Source: Thecamonas trahens ATCC 50062 (Eukaryota; Apusozoa; Apusomonadida; Apusomonadidae). Taken from it: a DNA stretch of 64,000 bases. This document shows positions 33,625-41,814 of this stretch, piece by piece (position 1 is the first letter of the stretch; every line of letters begins with the position of its first letter). The DNA lies in NCBI RefSeq assembly GCF_000142905.1, contig NW_013657668.1, positions 252,912 to 316,911 of the forward strand. Reading direction: 5' to 3'. The position numbers and the translations under genes are program-made. The notes beneath the pieces were generated by a model. It worked only from the letters and a program-made list of their open reading frames with translations, ran no database searches and had not been told where the DNA came from.

Positions 33625-33955
33625 GTTGCCCACAACAGAGAAACAAGCTGGCGAGAAATGTGCCCTTTCCCCCTCCCCCCCCCCCCCACCACTGATCTGT
33701 CCGTTGGCGTCCCGCCACCTCAAACCGACTCACATCGCCCGCCGCCGGCCCGCCGCCCAACCCTTTCCCGCCCACAAACTGCATTCAAAATTTTGCACTT
33801 GGTCGCCGTTGGATCGCCTCGCCTCCTCCCCCTCCTCCTCTTCCTCCCCTCCCACCCCACCTTAACCACTAGGTCACACACTTCGCTGCTGTAATCCCCC
33901 CCCTCCCCGCCTTTTCTGTACTCGCCCTCTACACCCGCGGAATCAAGAGAGAGTC
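33625..33955. other. divergent intergenic region
   Basis: 331 bp between the start of the membrane protein (-) and the proline-rich protein (+). It contains a C13 run (about 33676-33688) and CCTCCTCC pyrimidine sequence up to the plus-strand start. It must hold both promoters; nothing else seen. Confidence 0.5.
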
Positions 33956-35434
33956 ATGACCAAAGCAAGCCGTGCTGCTGATGCCGAGGAGGCGCCGCCC
34001 GCGCCGGCGTACTGCGTCCGTATGACGCCCGAGGAGGCTGCTGCTGCTGCTCGTGAGGAGACGGCCAAGGCACTGGCTGAGCTTGCCATTCTCCTCGACG
34101 CGCAAAAGGCTGGCACTCCCCTGCCACCGCCCAAGAAGAAGACCTTTGCCATGCCACCGGCCATGCCGAGCCCGGCATCGCCCATTACCACCGCCGCACG
34201 GGCCTCGCCTCTCAAGGCCACCACTCCGCTCAAGGCTACGGCTCCGCTGCCGCCGGCATCGCCCATCGCTCCCGAGCTCCCGGCCTCGCCGCAATCGGAC
34301 GCCACGGCTACGCCGGACAAGCCCAAGAAGCGCTTCTTCCGCAAGCTCTTCCGCGGCAAGAACAAGACGCCCAGTCGCGAGTCTGACGTGGAGCGCCTCC
34401 GCAAGCAGGTTGCCCAGCTTGAGGAGAAGATCGAGGCCCTTGCCGGCTCCCGCGACCCGGGTGATATGTCTGAAGGCAGCATTGATCCAGGCGCAGACTC
34501 AGCTACCTCGAGCTCGTCGCGCCGCAGATCGCGCTCGCGCTCGCGCAAGAAGCGCCGGTCGTCCAAGGCCAGCGGCTCGGCCCGTTCGCGCTCTAGCTCG
34601 CGCCGCCGCCGCCGCCGCGACTCAACGTCGACCACTGTGTCCGAAGTGGCCTCCGAGGCGATTGCTCCCATCGATACAGCTGCGACGTGGGACAACGCTA
34701 CGACCGCGTCGGCGGCTGCGCCCGCCAAGGTGGCACTTCCGCCCCCGCCACCACCCCTGGCCCAGGCTTCAACCGTATCCCCGAAGTCGACCGCCACTCC
34801 GCCACCGCCACCGCCGGTTGCGGCCACCCCACCGCCAGTTGCAGCTACCCCGCCGCCGGTTTCGGCCACTCCACCGCCGCCACCGCCACCGCCGCCGCCA
34901 GCGCAGCCCTCGCTCCAGGACTATGCATTCCCGGATGGCGGGTCGACGCCGGCCACGCCTCCACGGCAGCGGGCATCGTCGTTCTCGTTCGCCGAGCTTG
35001 TGGCTCGCTCGCCGCAAACGCTGCGCAAGACAGGCGGAACGCCGGGCTCCAACCACAAGCGCACGCCGTCGCAGCTGGAGGAAGCGCTGCAGCGCCGTTT
35101 CCAGCACGTCTACCACTCCGACTCGGAGTCTGATGACGAGACCGGATCCGATGATCTCAACGACACCTTTGCCACTGACGTCAACGACTCGCTTGTCTTT
35201 AACCACGGCGACGCCAAGGACTCGGGCTCGAGCTCGGGCTCAGGCGTCCAGGAAAAGATCTCAACCTTTGCCCAGATGATCGAGGAGAACACTCCGCCGA
35301 TGCCGCTCGAGAACGCCGACGACGGCCCGCTGATGTCATACGCGCAAAAGTCAGCGCCTGTCCAGCCGGCCAAGCCATTTGCCAACCCGGTCAACGCAGG
35401 CTCGACCACCATTCTCGGCACTCACAACTCGTAA
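33956..35434 (+). CDS. proline-rich, basic/acidic low-complexity protein, possible actin regulator
   Basis: Single exon, 492 aa. Order of segments: an Ala-rich helix (residues 24-50), a Pro/Ala/Thr region, a basic patch KKRFFRKLFRGKNK (about 123-136), a short coiled coil (VERLRKQVAQLEEKIEAL), an SR-like Ser/Arg block (about 185-222), poly-Pro runs (about 262-320, PPPPPP repeats typical of profilin/SH3/EVH1 ligands), a short helix SQLEEALQRRFQHVYHS and an acidic tail. The helix after poly-Pro recalls short actin or G-protein binding helices, but I cannot name a family. The stop is 13 bp from the convergent TCAIM-like gene. Confidence 0.6.
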   Translation: MTKASRAADAEEAPPAPAYCVRMTPEEAAAAAREETAKALAELAILLDAQKAGTPLPPPKKKTFAMPPAMPSPASPITTAARASPLKATTPLKATAPLPPASPIAPELPASPQSDATATPDKPKKRFFRKLFRGKNKTPSRESDVERLRKQVAQLEEKIEALAGSRDPGDMSEGSIDPGADSATSSSSRRRSRSRSRKKRRSSKASGSARSRSSSRRRRRRDSTSTTVSEVASEAIAPIDTAATWDNATTASAAAPAKVALPPPPPPLAQASTVSPKSTATPPPPPPVAATPPPVAATPPPVSATPPPPPPPPPPAQPSLQDYAFPDGGSTPATPPRQRASSFSFAELVARSPQTLRKTGGTPGSNHKRTPSQLEEALQRRFQHVYHSDSESDDETGSDDLNDTFATDVNDSLVFNHGDAKDSGSSSGSGVQEKISTFAQMIEENTPPMPLENADDGPLMSYAQKSAPVQPAKPFANPVNAGSTTILGTHNS

Positions 35435-35447
35435 ACTGACGCAAGAT

Positions 35448-37298
35448 TCACATGCCGAGCGAAAAGTCGTACGCCACATCAAGGACGGCTGTGGCGTCGT
35501 GCCACCCATGCTCACGACCAATGCCTAGGCGCAGCGTATGGAGCTTGGGCCCGAGCACGCCCTTAGCGCCCGAGAGCCGCTGAAGACCCTCGCGCGCCGC
35601 GTCGTCGTCAACGTCGGGTCCAATGACCAGCCGCTCAAGCATGAGCTGCCGGCGGGTTTCGACCACCAGTCGGTCAAGCCGCGTCCGTGCAGCCTCTGCT
35701 GCGCGCTGGGTCCGAACCACCCGCCGACCATACAGCCGCAGCGCGTCAAGCACACCCTCGACATCGACACCAACCGGGAGGCAGAGAATGTGGTGGACGT
35801 TGTCAACATATGCCTTTTCGGCGTCTGCCACAATCTGAAGCGGGAGTGTGGCAAGCTTGCCGCCGCGCAGCCAGTCGCGGTCAAAGGCACCGTCGGCGGC
35901 GCCGACCTGCAACCGCAGCAGGAGCTCCGAGTACTCGGGCAGCGCCTCGACGGCCGACGACGCAAAAACGTGTCGGACGTGCATAGCCCGTGAGAGCGCA
36001 AGCGCGAGCGACAGCTCGCCATCACTCTTCCCCGCCATCCTCCGCTGATGTGCAGACCGCGCCTCGTCCGACATGCCCTGCAGCTCGCAGACAGCTGCGG
36101 CCCACGCCGCCGGCGGGTCGTTGACGAAGAGATGAACCCGCCCGAGATCGTCGATGCTCGTCGTGCCCGCCGCCAGCGGGCTCTGGTGGAAGCAGACAAC
36201 AAGAGAGGGGGGACCTTGCATGCCAGCCCGGGCTTCAGCGCCCTGGAACTGGCGGAGGTCAAAGCCGGCCGAAAAGCCAGGCTTCTCCGGTGGCTCCTCT
36301 CCCGAGCCACCGGGCCCGCGCAGAGGGCGCTGGCGGTCGACGTCGATCTCGTCGAGTTCGATCCCCATTGTCTCGCGGAGGACTGGCTTGAGGGCACGGA
36401 GCCAAGCAACCTGGTCGCTCGGTGCACACTCTGAGCCCGGCGCTTCGTCGTACAGAATCCGGATGCCCTTGAACATGAGCGAAGCCTGCTCGACGTTGCG
36501 GACCCGTTCAGCGTCGCGGACGGCGGCGAGGGAGTGGCGGACATGATCCAGTCGGTCGTCGGAGAGAAAGTCCAGCAGCGAGCCAGCTGGATAGACCTTG
36601 GCCGCCGCCGTGCCGGCCGGCCAGGTGCGGGCGTGGCGCGCCTCCCGCCGCGCAAACTCGCCCGACGGCGCCGGCTGGCTCTCGTCGACCGGACGACCAA
36701 AGTAGTTTCCAAAGTCAAAGCTCGGGTCCAAGCCAGCCTGAGTAAAGAGCTCGGTAAAGGTAGCGCGGAGGAGGCGACCGGGCGGTTCGCCAACGGCCAG
36801 CCGCGGCAAGTCGACCACAACCCGATGGAGCTTCTCGGGCTCGGCCTCGGCCTCGGCCTCGGCCTCGGCACCATCCGAGCCAGCCGACGCGGCCGAGGAC
36901 TGGCTAGATGACGATGACGACGGCTGACGGACAAAGAACTCGAGCGATGTGGGAGGGCTAACAGCAGCGATGCCATCGGCGAGGCTCGACGATTTGCACT
37001 CTGCCACGAGGGTGTTGAGCAGCTGGAACGAGGTCTCATTGATCTTCTTCTCCTCAGGATGGGCCTGGAACCGATCAGGGTGAACTCTGAGGAAGAAGGC
37101 ATTGAGCGCTCGTCCAAACGGCTTCTTCTTTTCCTCTTCCATCCCGCCGCCATCCCGCCCGGCTCGACCCTCTCCGCCACTACTCCATCGCCACCTTGCT
37201 CTGTGCGCAGCGTCCACCAGTGCCGCCCTCCCAGAGCCTGCACTGCCAGCCCTCGCCCTCACCACCGAGCGCAACACCACCCCCTGCAGTCGCAGCAT
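35448..37298 (-). CDS. TCAIM: TCAIM-like mitochondrial protein (DUF4460/DUF4461)
   Basis: Single exon, 616 aa from the ATG at 37298. The first 45 residues (MLRLQGVVLRSVVRARAGSA, few acids, Arg-rich) look like a mitochondrial presequence. Next comes ALNAFFLRVHPDRFQAHPEE followed by KKINETSFQLLN, the J-like motif typical of animal T-cell activation inhibitor, mitochondrial (TCAIM). The long C-terminal helical region, with RGGKLATLP and LMLERLVIGPDVDD, corresponds to the DUF4461 part. The HPD-containing helix resembles a J domain but lacks the full fold. In animals TCAIM is a mitochondrial protein of unclear biochemical role, so an ancient, non-immune function is implied here. Stretches of Ser and Glu-Ala between the two domains are low complexity. 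Confidence 0.78.
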   Translation of the reverse strand: MLRLQGVVLRSVVRARAGSAGSGRAALVDAAHRARWRWSSGGEGRAGRDGGGMEEEKKKPFGRALNAFFLRVHPDRFQAHPEEKKINETSFQLLNTLVAECKSSSLADGIAAVSPPTSLEFFVRQPSSSSSSQSSAASAGSDGAEAEAEAEAEPEKLHRVVVDLPRLAVGEPPGRLLRATFTELFTQAGLDPSFDFGNYFGRPVDESQPAPSGEFARREARHARTWPAGTAAAKVYPAGSLLDFLSDDRLDHVRHSLAAVRDAERVRNVEQASLMFKGIRILYDEAPGSECAPSDQVAWLRALKPVLRETMGIELDEIDVDRQRPLRGPGGSGEEPPEKPGFSAGFDLRQFQGAEARAGMQGPPSLVVCFHQSPLAAGTTSIDDLGRVHLFVNDPPAAWAAAVCELQGMSDEARSAHQRRMAGKSDGELSLALALSRAMHVRHVFASSAVEALPEYSELLLRLQVGAADGAFDRDWLRGGKLATLPLQIVADAEKAYVDNVHHILCLPVGVDVEGVLDALRLYGRRVVRTQRAAEAARTRLDRLVVETRRQLMLERLVIGPDVDDDAAREGLQRLSGAKGVLGPKLHTLRLGIGREHGWHDATAVLDVAYDFSLGM

Positions 37299-38065
37299 GT
37301 GGATGAGATGAGGATGAGGAGGTATGGTTGTAGAGGGATGGAGGGGGTGGAGGGGGTGGAGGGGGTGGAGGGGGGGGGTGGGCGTGGGAGGGGGCGGGCG
37401 TGGGCGTGGGCGTGGTGACGCAGCACCCACCACTCAGGTAGCCTGACACAGCCATACACACAAGGGAGAGGGGCAGACAGAGCGATGACAGCAGTTATCG
37501 AGCATACGCATCATACCATGTGATGCGTCATGTGAGATGGTTAATACAACACTTCCTGTTATTCCTCCTTGTTGGATTTGGCCATGGCGTTGTGGCCAGA
37601 CCGGGGAGGGAAGGCCAGCCAGCCAGCCAGCCAGGGTGGGGGGGGGGGGGGTGGGGGGGGTGGGGACACGGNNNNNNNNNNNNNNNNNNNNNNNNNNNNN
37701 NNNNNNNNNNNNNNNNNNNNNNNNNNNNNNNNNNNNNNNNNNNNNNNNNNNNNNNNNNNNNNNNNNNNNNNTAGACTACACAGTGTGGAAGCTGAGAAGC
37801 AGACGCCAGAGCGTCGATTTGATGCTCGCCGTGGCTGTAGTCATGGAGCGCGCTTTGGAGGGGGGGGGGTGACAGGCGACCACAGCGACCCGAGACACAG
37901 AAGCACTGCCACCCCCACCCTACCAAAGCACACCACACCACTACAACCACTACAACCACCACAACCACCACAAGTGCTTCCCCTCCCCCTCTCCCCCTCT
38001 CCCTCTCTCCCCCTCTCCCTCTCTCCCTCTCTCCCCCTCCCCCTCGCGCGCGCCACTGCCCGACC
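37299..38065. other. divergent intergenic region with assembly gap
   Basis: Between the TCAIM-like start (-) and the next plus-strand gene. Contents: GGAGGGGGTGG minisatellite (about 37336-37380), GGGCGTGGGCG repeats, a CCAGCCAG tract, a G-rich run into the gap, and CTCTCCC/CCCCTCTCC repeats (37980-38045) just before the next start. No coding signal. Confidence 0.6.
37672..37771. other. assembly gap (100 N)
   Basis: Exactly 100 N, a conventional placeholder, so the true length is unknown. The left edge is G-rich (37637-37671), which likely stopped sequence extension. Confidence 0.98.
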
Positions 38066-40462
38066 ATGACTGACGTCGTGGCAGTCTCGTCGCTGCCGGC
38101 TCCAGCTCCGACCGCTACCTCACTGGCAGCTGCTCCCGTTCCTGCTCCTGTAGCAGCACAACCCGATGGTGTCGACGCTCACGAAGCTGGTGATCCAGGG
38201 GCTTCGGATGATGAGGTGGTGTTTGTCGAGGGTCCGGCTGCGCACCTCTCGCTCAAAGAGCTGTCGGTGGAAGAGCGCATGGCCGTCTACGATGTGCTCC
38301 TGGCTCAGGACGTGGCCTTTGTAGAAGATCCGGCTACAGACGGTCACTTTGTGGGCATGCTCGCTGTTCCGGATGCAGATGCCTCAGAGACTGGATCCGA
38401 TGCCGGCGCCGGCGCCGATGCCGCAGCTAGCCAAGGCGCTGACGACGCCGCCTCTGACATCCAGCCGGAGGCCGGCGCCGCTACCCTCGACCCGGTGGCC
38501 AGCGATGCGGACACGCCCAACCATGCTCTGCTTGCCGGGCAGGCCCAGACCGAGACCCACACCGAGATTGTCCGCGCCGACGCCACTGCCATCGGCCGCT
38601 CACTCGCCGCGGAAGCCACATCGGTTGCTCGGACAATGTCCACAACCCAGACAACAACCGTGACTCAGAGCCAGGTCGAGAGCAAGACAACCAGTGTCGT
38701 CCGCGCCGACGCCGTCGCCATCGGCCGCTCCCTCGCCTCCGCCTCGGCCTCCACCTCTACCGCAACCCCCCACCCTCTGCCCGCAGCCTCAGTTCGAATG
38801 TCGTCGGCACGTACCCGCCTCACTGACCAGCAGCGCCAGACATCCGAGTCGTTCCCCCGCCAACAGTCGTCCCGCCGCAAGGCGCCCGGCTCGCCATCGA
38901 CTCCGGGTCGCCTCGACGGACTCATGCATCCGGCACTGCTCGACGTCGAGAAGACCTCAGTCTCGCCGTTTGGCCTCAAGGTCACCCCAATGGCCAGAGT
39001 AGTCTCATCGGCCTCCTCCATCGCCCTCCGCCAGGCTTCGATGGCCTCGCTCTCTACTTCGGTTGCGTCAGCAACGACCGAGGCTGGTGCTGAGCCCGAG
39101 GGCTCGCCTGGTGCAGACAAAGAGTCCAAGCGACGGGGCTTGCGCACCAACTCGGACTATGAGCAGATGATTTCGTTCATTTCGCGCCGGTATGCGTCGT
39201 TCTTTGATAGGCTCCGCTCGCGGCACGAGCTCACCGCGCGCAAGCACGTCCTCGGCTGGCTCGCCAAGCACATCGACGAGCTCTACGATGCGCGCGCCGC
39301 TTTTGAGGCCCACCAGCGTTCGCTGGTGGAAGACATCCTCGCCGAAGCCGTCTCACTCCGCGACCGCAACCCAACTGTGGAGGCCATGAGCTTTGACCGC
39401 TTTGTCCTCATGCATCTCGCCAAGAAAAACGGCCTCCGCTCGCTGACCGAGCAAACCGCGCTCGATCTGGTGTACAATGTCGAGCTCGAGCGCGCGTCGT
39501 CGCTCTACGTCGAGCTCTTTGCCCTCTTCCTCGAAGGCACCTATGACGTTCAGGATCTGGAGTTCTTCCTCTTTGCTCGCGCCGTCTTTGCCGCCGAGCT
39601 GCGCCCGGACAAGCACACCCACCTCCGCAATGTCGTCATCTCCCCCGTTCACGCCTGCGAGCTGGCTAAGGTGGTGCTCGGTGCCCCGCTCCTTGCCTCG
39701 GCCTTTTTCGACGTCGTCGACGCTTTCGCCGACGGCGCAGGCGTTGCGGCTGACACCAGCGATGCCGTTCTTGCCGTCGGCCACGTTCTCGCCCTCCTTG
39801 TTGTCTTCTTCCACTCGACCCGCCCGGACGAGGCTCTGCTCGCCTACCGGGCGTCGACCTCCATGGCCGACATGGCCTCGCCCGACGACGGCCAGGTTGT
39901 CTCGCGACCAATGACTTCGTCGCTCAACATCATCTCTGACGGCCTCATCGCCGCCATGCGCACCGCCGCAGAGGCACATGTCGACGCCTTCTTTACCTCC
40001 ATCCCACACGCCTTTCTTCAAGCTGCAAGCGACCCCGAAGAGCTCCGCACCACCCTCGAGGTCCAGCTCAACAGCCGCCTCGCCTCGCAGCTCTCCGACC
40101 TCGTTCACTCTGCTGATCTTGCCAAAGGCGGCATGTCGTCTGCTCGCGCTTCGGGCCTCCCGCGCGAGGTCTTCCGCTACCACGAGCATCTCCGCGCCCT
40201 CAGCAATGAGCTGCAGGCCCTGGAAGCCGCGGCGCCCGAGAACTCTGCCGAGGTCGCCGACGCTCGCCGTGACTTTGCTGTCCAGCTCCTTCTTGCCCCC
40301 GACATCCAGGCCTATTGCGAGTCTACCTTCAATGCCGCTCTCAACGGCCTTGTCGGCGGCTCAGAGCCAGGCTCGCCCTCGGCGCTTGGCATCATGCCCT
40401 CCGACGCGTCCGTCAACTGGGAACAGGCGCTAGACAGCCAGTCGTCGGGCGTCTGGCACTAA
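38066..40462 (+). CDS. large protein with conserved-looking helical C-terminal domain, unknown
   Basis: Single exon, 798 aa. Residues 1-350 are low complexity (Ala/Pro/Ser/Thr) but contain a compact helix LSLKELSVEERMAVYDVLLA. They also hold two near-identical segments around RADATAIGRSLA and RADAVAIGRSLA, an internal duplication. Residues about 370-690 are well-ordered and helical: YEQMISFISRRYASFFDRL, HVLGWLAKHIDELYDARAAF, LVYNVELERASSLYVELF, VQDLEFFLFARAVF. The C-terminus is again mixed. The helical region should be a real fold, but I recognise no family. The stop is 37 bp from the convergent acidic protein gene. Confidence 0.7.
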   Translation: MTDVVAVSSLPAPAPTATSLAAAPVPAPVAAQPDGVDAHEAGDPGASDDEVVFVEGPAAHLSLKELSVEERMAVYDVLLAQDVAFVEDPATDGHFVGMLAVPDADASETGSDAGAGADAAASQGADDAASDIQPEAGAATLDPVASDADTPNHALLAGQAQTETHTEIVRADATAIGRSLAAEATSVARTMSTTQTTTVTQSQVESKTTSVVRADAVAIGRSLASASASTSTATPHPLPAASVRMSSARTRLTDQQRQTSESFPRQQSSRRKAPGSPSTPGRLDGLMHPALLDVEKTSVSPFGLKVTPMARVVSSASSIALRQASMASLSTSVASATTEAGAEPEGSPGADKESKRRGLRTNSDYEQMISFISRRYASFFDRLRSRHELTARKHVLGWLAKHIDELYDARAAFEAHQRSLVEDILAEAVSLRDRNPTVEAMSFDRFVLMHLAKKNGLRSLTEQTALDLVYNVELERASSLYVELFALFLEGTYDVQDLEFFLFARAVFAAELRPDKHTHLRNVVISPVHACELAKVVLGAPLLASAFFDVVDAFADGAGVAADTSDAVLAVGHVLALLVVFFHSTRPDEALLAYRASTSMADMASPDDGQVVSRPMTSSLNIISDGLIAAMRTAAEAHVDAFFTSIPHAFLQAASDPEELRTTLEVQLNSRLASQLSDLVHSADLAKGGMSSARASGLPREVFRYHEHLRALSNELQALEAAAPENSAEVADARRDFAVQLLLAPDIQAYCESTFNAALNGLVGGSEPGSPSALGIMPSDASVNWEQALDSQSSGVWH

Positions 40463-40499
40463 AGAGCTTTGCGACAAAAAACATACTTGTGCGACCTCG

Positions 40500-41240
40500 C
40501 TAAGTTGTGCTGCCGCTCCCGCCCTCCAGCACCATGTCGTCGGTCCACGTCGCCAGCAGCTCGGCTTGCTCCGCTCGCTCGCGCGCCAACGACAAATCGT
40601 CCTCGGACGCTTCGCCGCTCACCCGAGCCGGAGCCTCCGTTCCGGCATCACCTTCACCTTGCCCACCACTGTCGTCATCATACTCGCCAGCAAACATTGT
40701 AAGCAGCGAAGCCTCCACTTTTTCGTCGTCAGCGTCCGCAGCCTCGACAGCATCGCTCTCCTCCAGCACATCGTCATCAACACCGTCGCTCTCGCTTGCC
40801 AGGACAGCCTCGTCATCTGACGAACGCAACACATCCTCGGCCTCCTCATCGCCGTCGACATCGTATCCCTCACCACCCTCGATCGCCACCTGAAGCTCGG
40901 CCCGTTTCAGCCGCAGCTGTTCCGGATGCATACCATTAGCCTCGGCGATGAGCGCCGCGTCCATCACCTCGTCCACCTCATCCATCAGCTCCCTGTCCGA
41001 CCCAACATCGTCGTCCACATCGCTCTGCGAGCGCTCTGACCGCATCGAGCGCGGTGACAGCGCTCCCACCCCTTCACCGAGTCCCAGACTCACCGTCGGC
41101 AAGACCAGGCCCATCGACTCTGCCCATGCCTCCCAGTGCGCCACCTTGGCCAGCGCCACCTCGAGGTCTGCCCGAGTCGACGCCAACTGTGCCTGCAGCA
41201 GCGCACGCTCCGTCGCACCAACTCCTCCACCGCCTCCCAT
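40500..41240 (-). CDS. acidic protein with short coiled coil, unknown
   Basis: Single exon, 246 aa from the ATG at 41240 (MGGGGGVGATERALL). Residues 10-45 form a coiled coil (LLQAQLASTRADLEVALAKV) ending HWEAWAESMGL. The rest is strongly acidic (Asp/Glu about one in three), with one amphipathic stretch MHPEQLRLKRAELQVAIEGG and a last helix ARERAEQAELLATWTDD. The frame is open further upstream but Gly/Arg-rich and not convincing. No family recognised. Confidence 0.55.
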   Translation of the reverse strand: MGGGGGVGATERALLQAQLASTRADLEVALAKVAHWEAWAESMGLVLPTVSLGLGEGVGALSPRSMRSERSQSDVDDDVGSDRELMDEVDEVMDAALIAEANGMHPEQLRLKRAELQVAIEGGEGYDVDGDEEAEDVLRSSDDEAVLASESDGVDDDVLEESDAVEAADADDEKVEASLLTMFAGEYDDDSGGQGEGDAGTEAPARVSGEASEDDLSLARERAEQAELLATWTDDMVLEGGSGSTT

Positions 41241-41814
41241 GCTTCCGCGCCTCCCTGTCACCTGCTGTCCAGCTCGATACCGAGCTCTGCCCCTCCATCC
41301 ACCATCCCTGTCGTCAGTCTGTCGCTCGCTCGCTCCTCTACCGCCACCACCACCAAGGAACAAGCCCTAACCACACCCCCCCCCTTCTTCCTCCCTCTAC
41401 CGTACCTGTTCAGCGCTTCATCCGCCCGCAGTAACGTCTGTCGCACCCGTTCCCGCCGCATCCCCTCCCAACGTATGCTCAAGCAGAGGCGTATACACAG
41501 ACCTTCCGTTGCCCAACCCCCCCTCCCCAACCCCGTACCGCCCCCCCCCCCCCCCACCTCCCATCACCAGACCGAACACAAAGCCGATCGATCACTGGTG
41601 GCTGACGCACTCACGCAGACACGGCCAACCGCCCCTCCCCCCACACAAGTGAACACTCCTCACTTCTCACTCCTCGCTTGGAACCGACTTGACTGCTGCC
41701 AAGCTAGCCCCCCCCCCCTCCTTCCCCGCCTCGCTCCTTGCCCCGTGCATGCCCCATAGGGTTTACCCTCAGCCAGACTCGCTGCAAGCTCCGCAACTCG
41801 CCGTCCCGCCGCCC
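41241..41814. other. divergent intergenic region, C-rich
   Basis: Between the acidic protein (-) and the ABC transporter (+). Plus-strand C tracts occur at about 41380-41386, 41538-41552 and 41709-41717, the last in the transporter leader. An in-frame ATG at 41749 could extend the transporter N-terminus by 22 codons. Nothing else seen. Confidence 0.5.
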
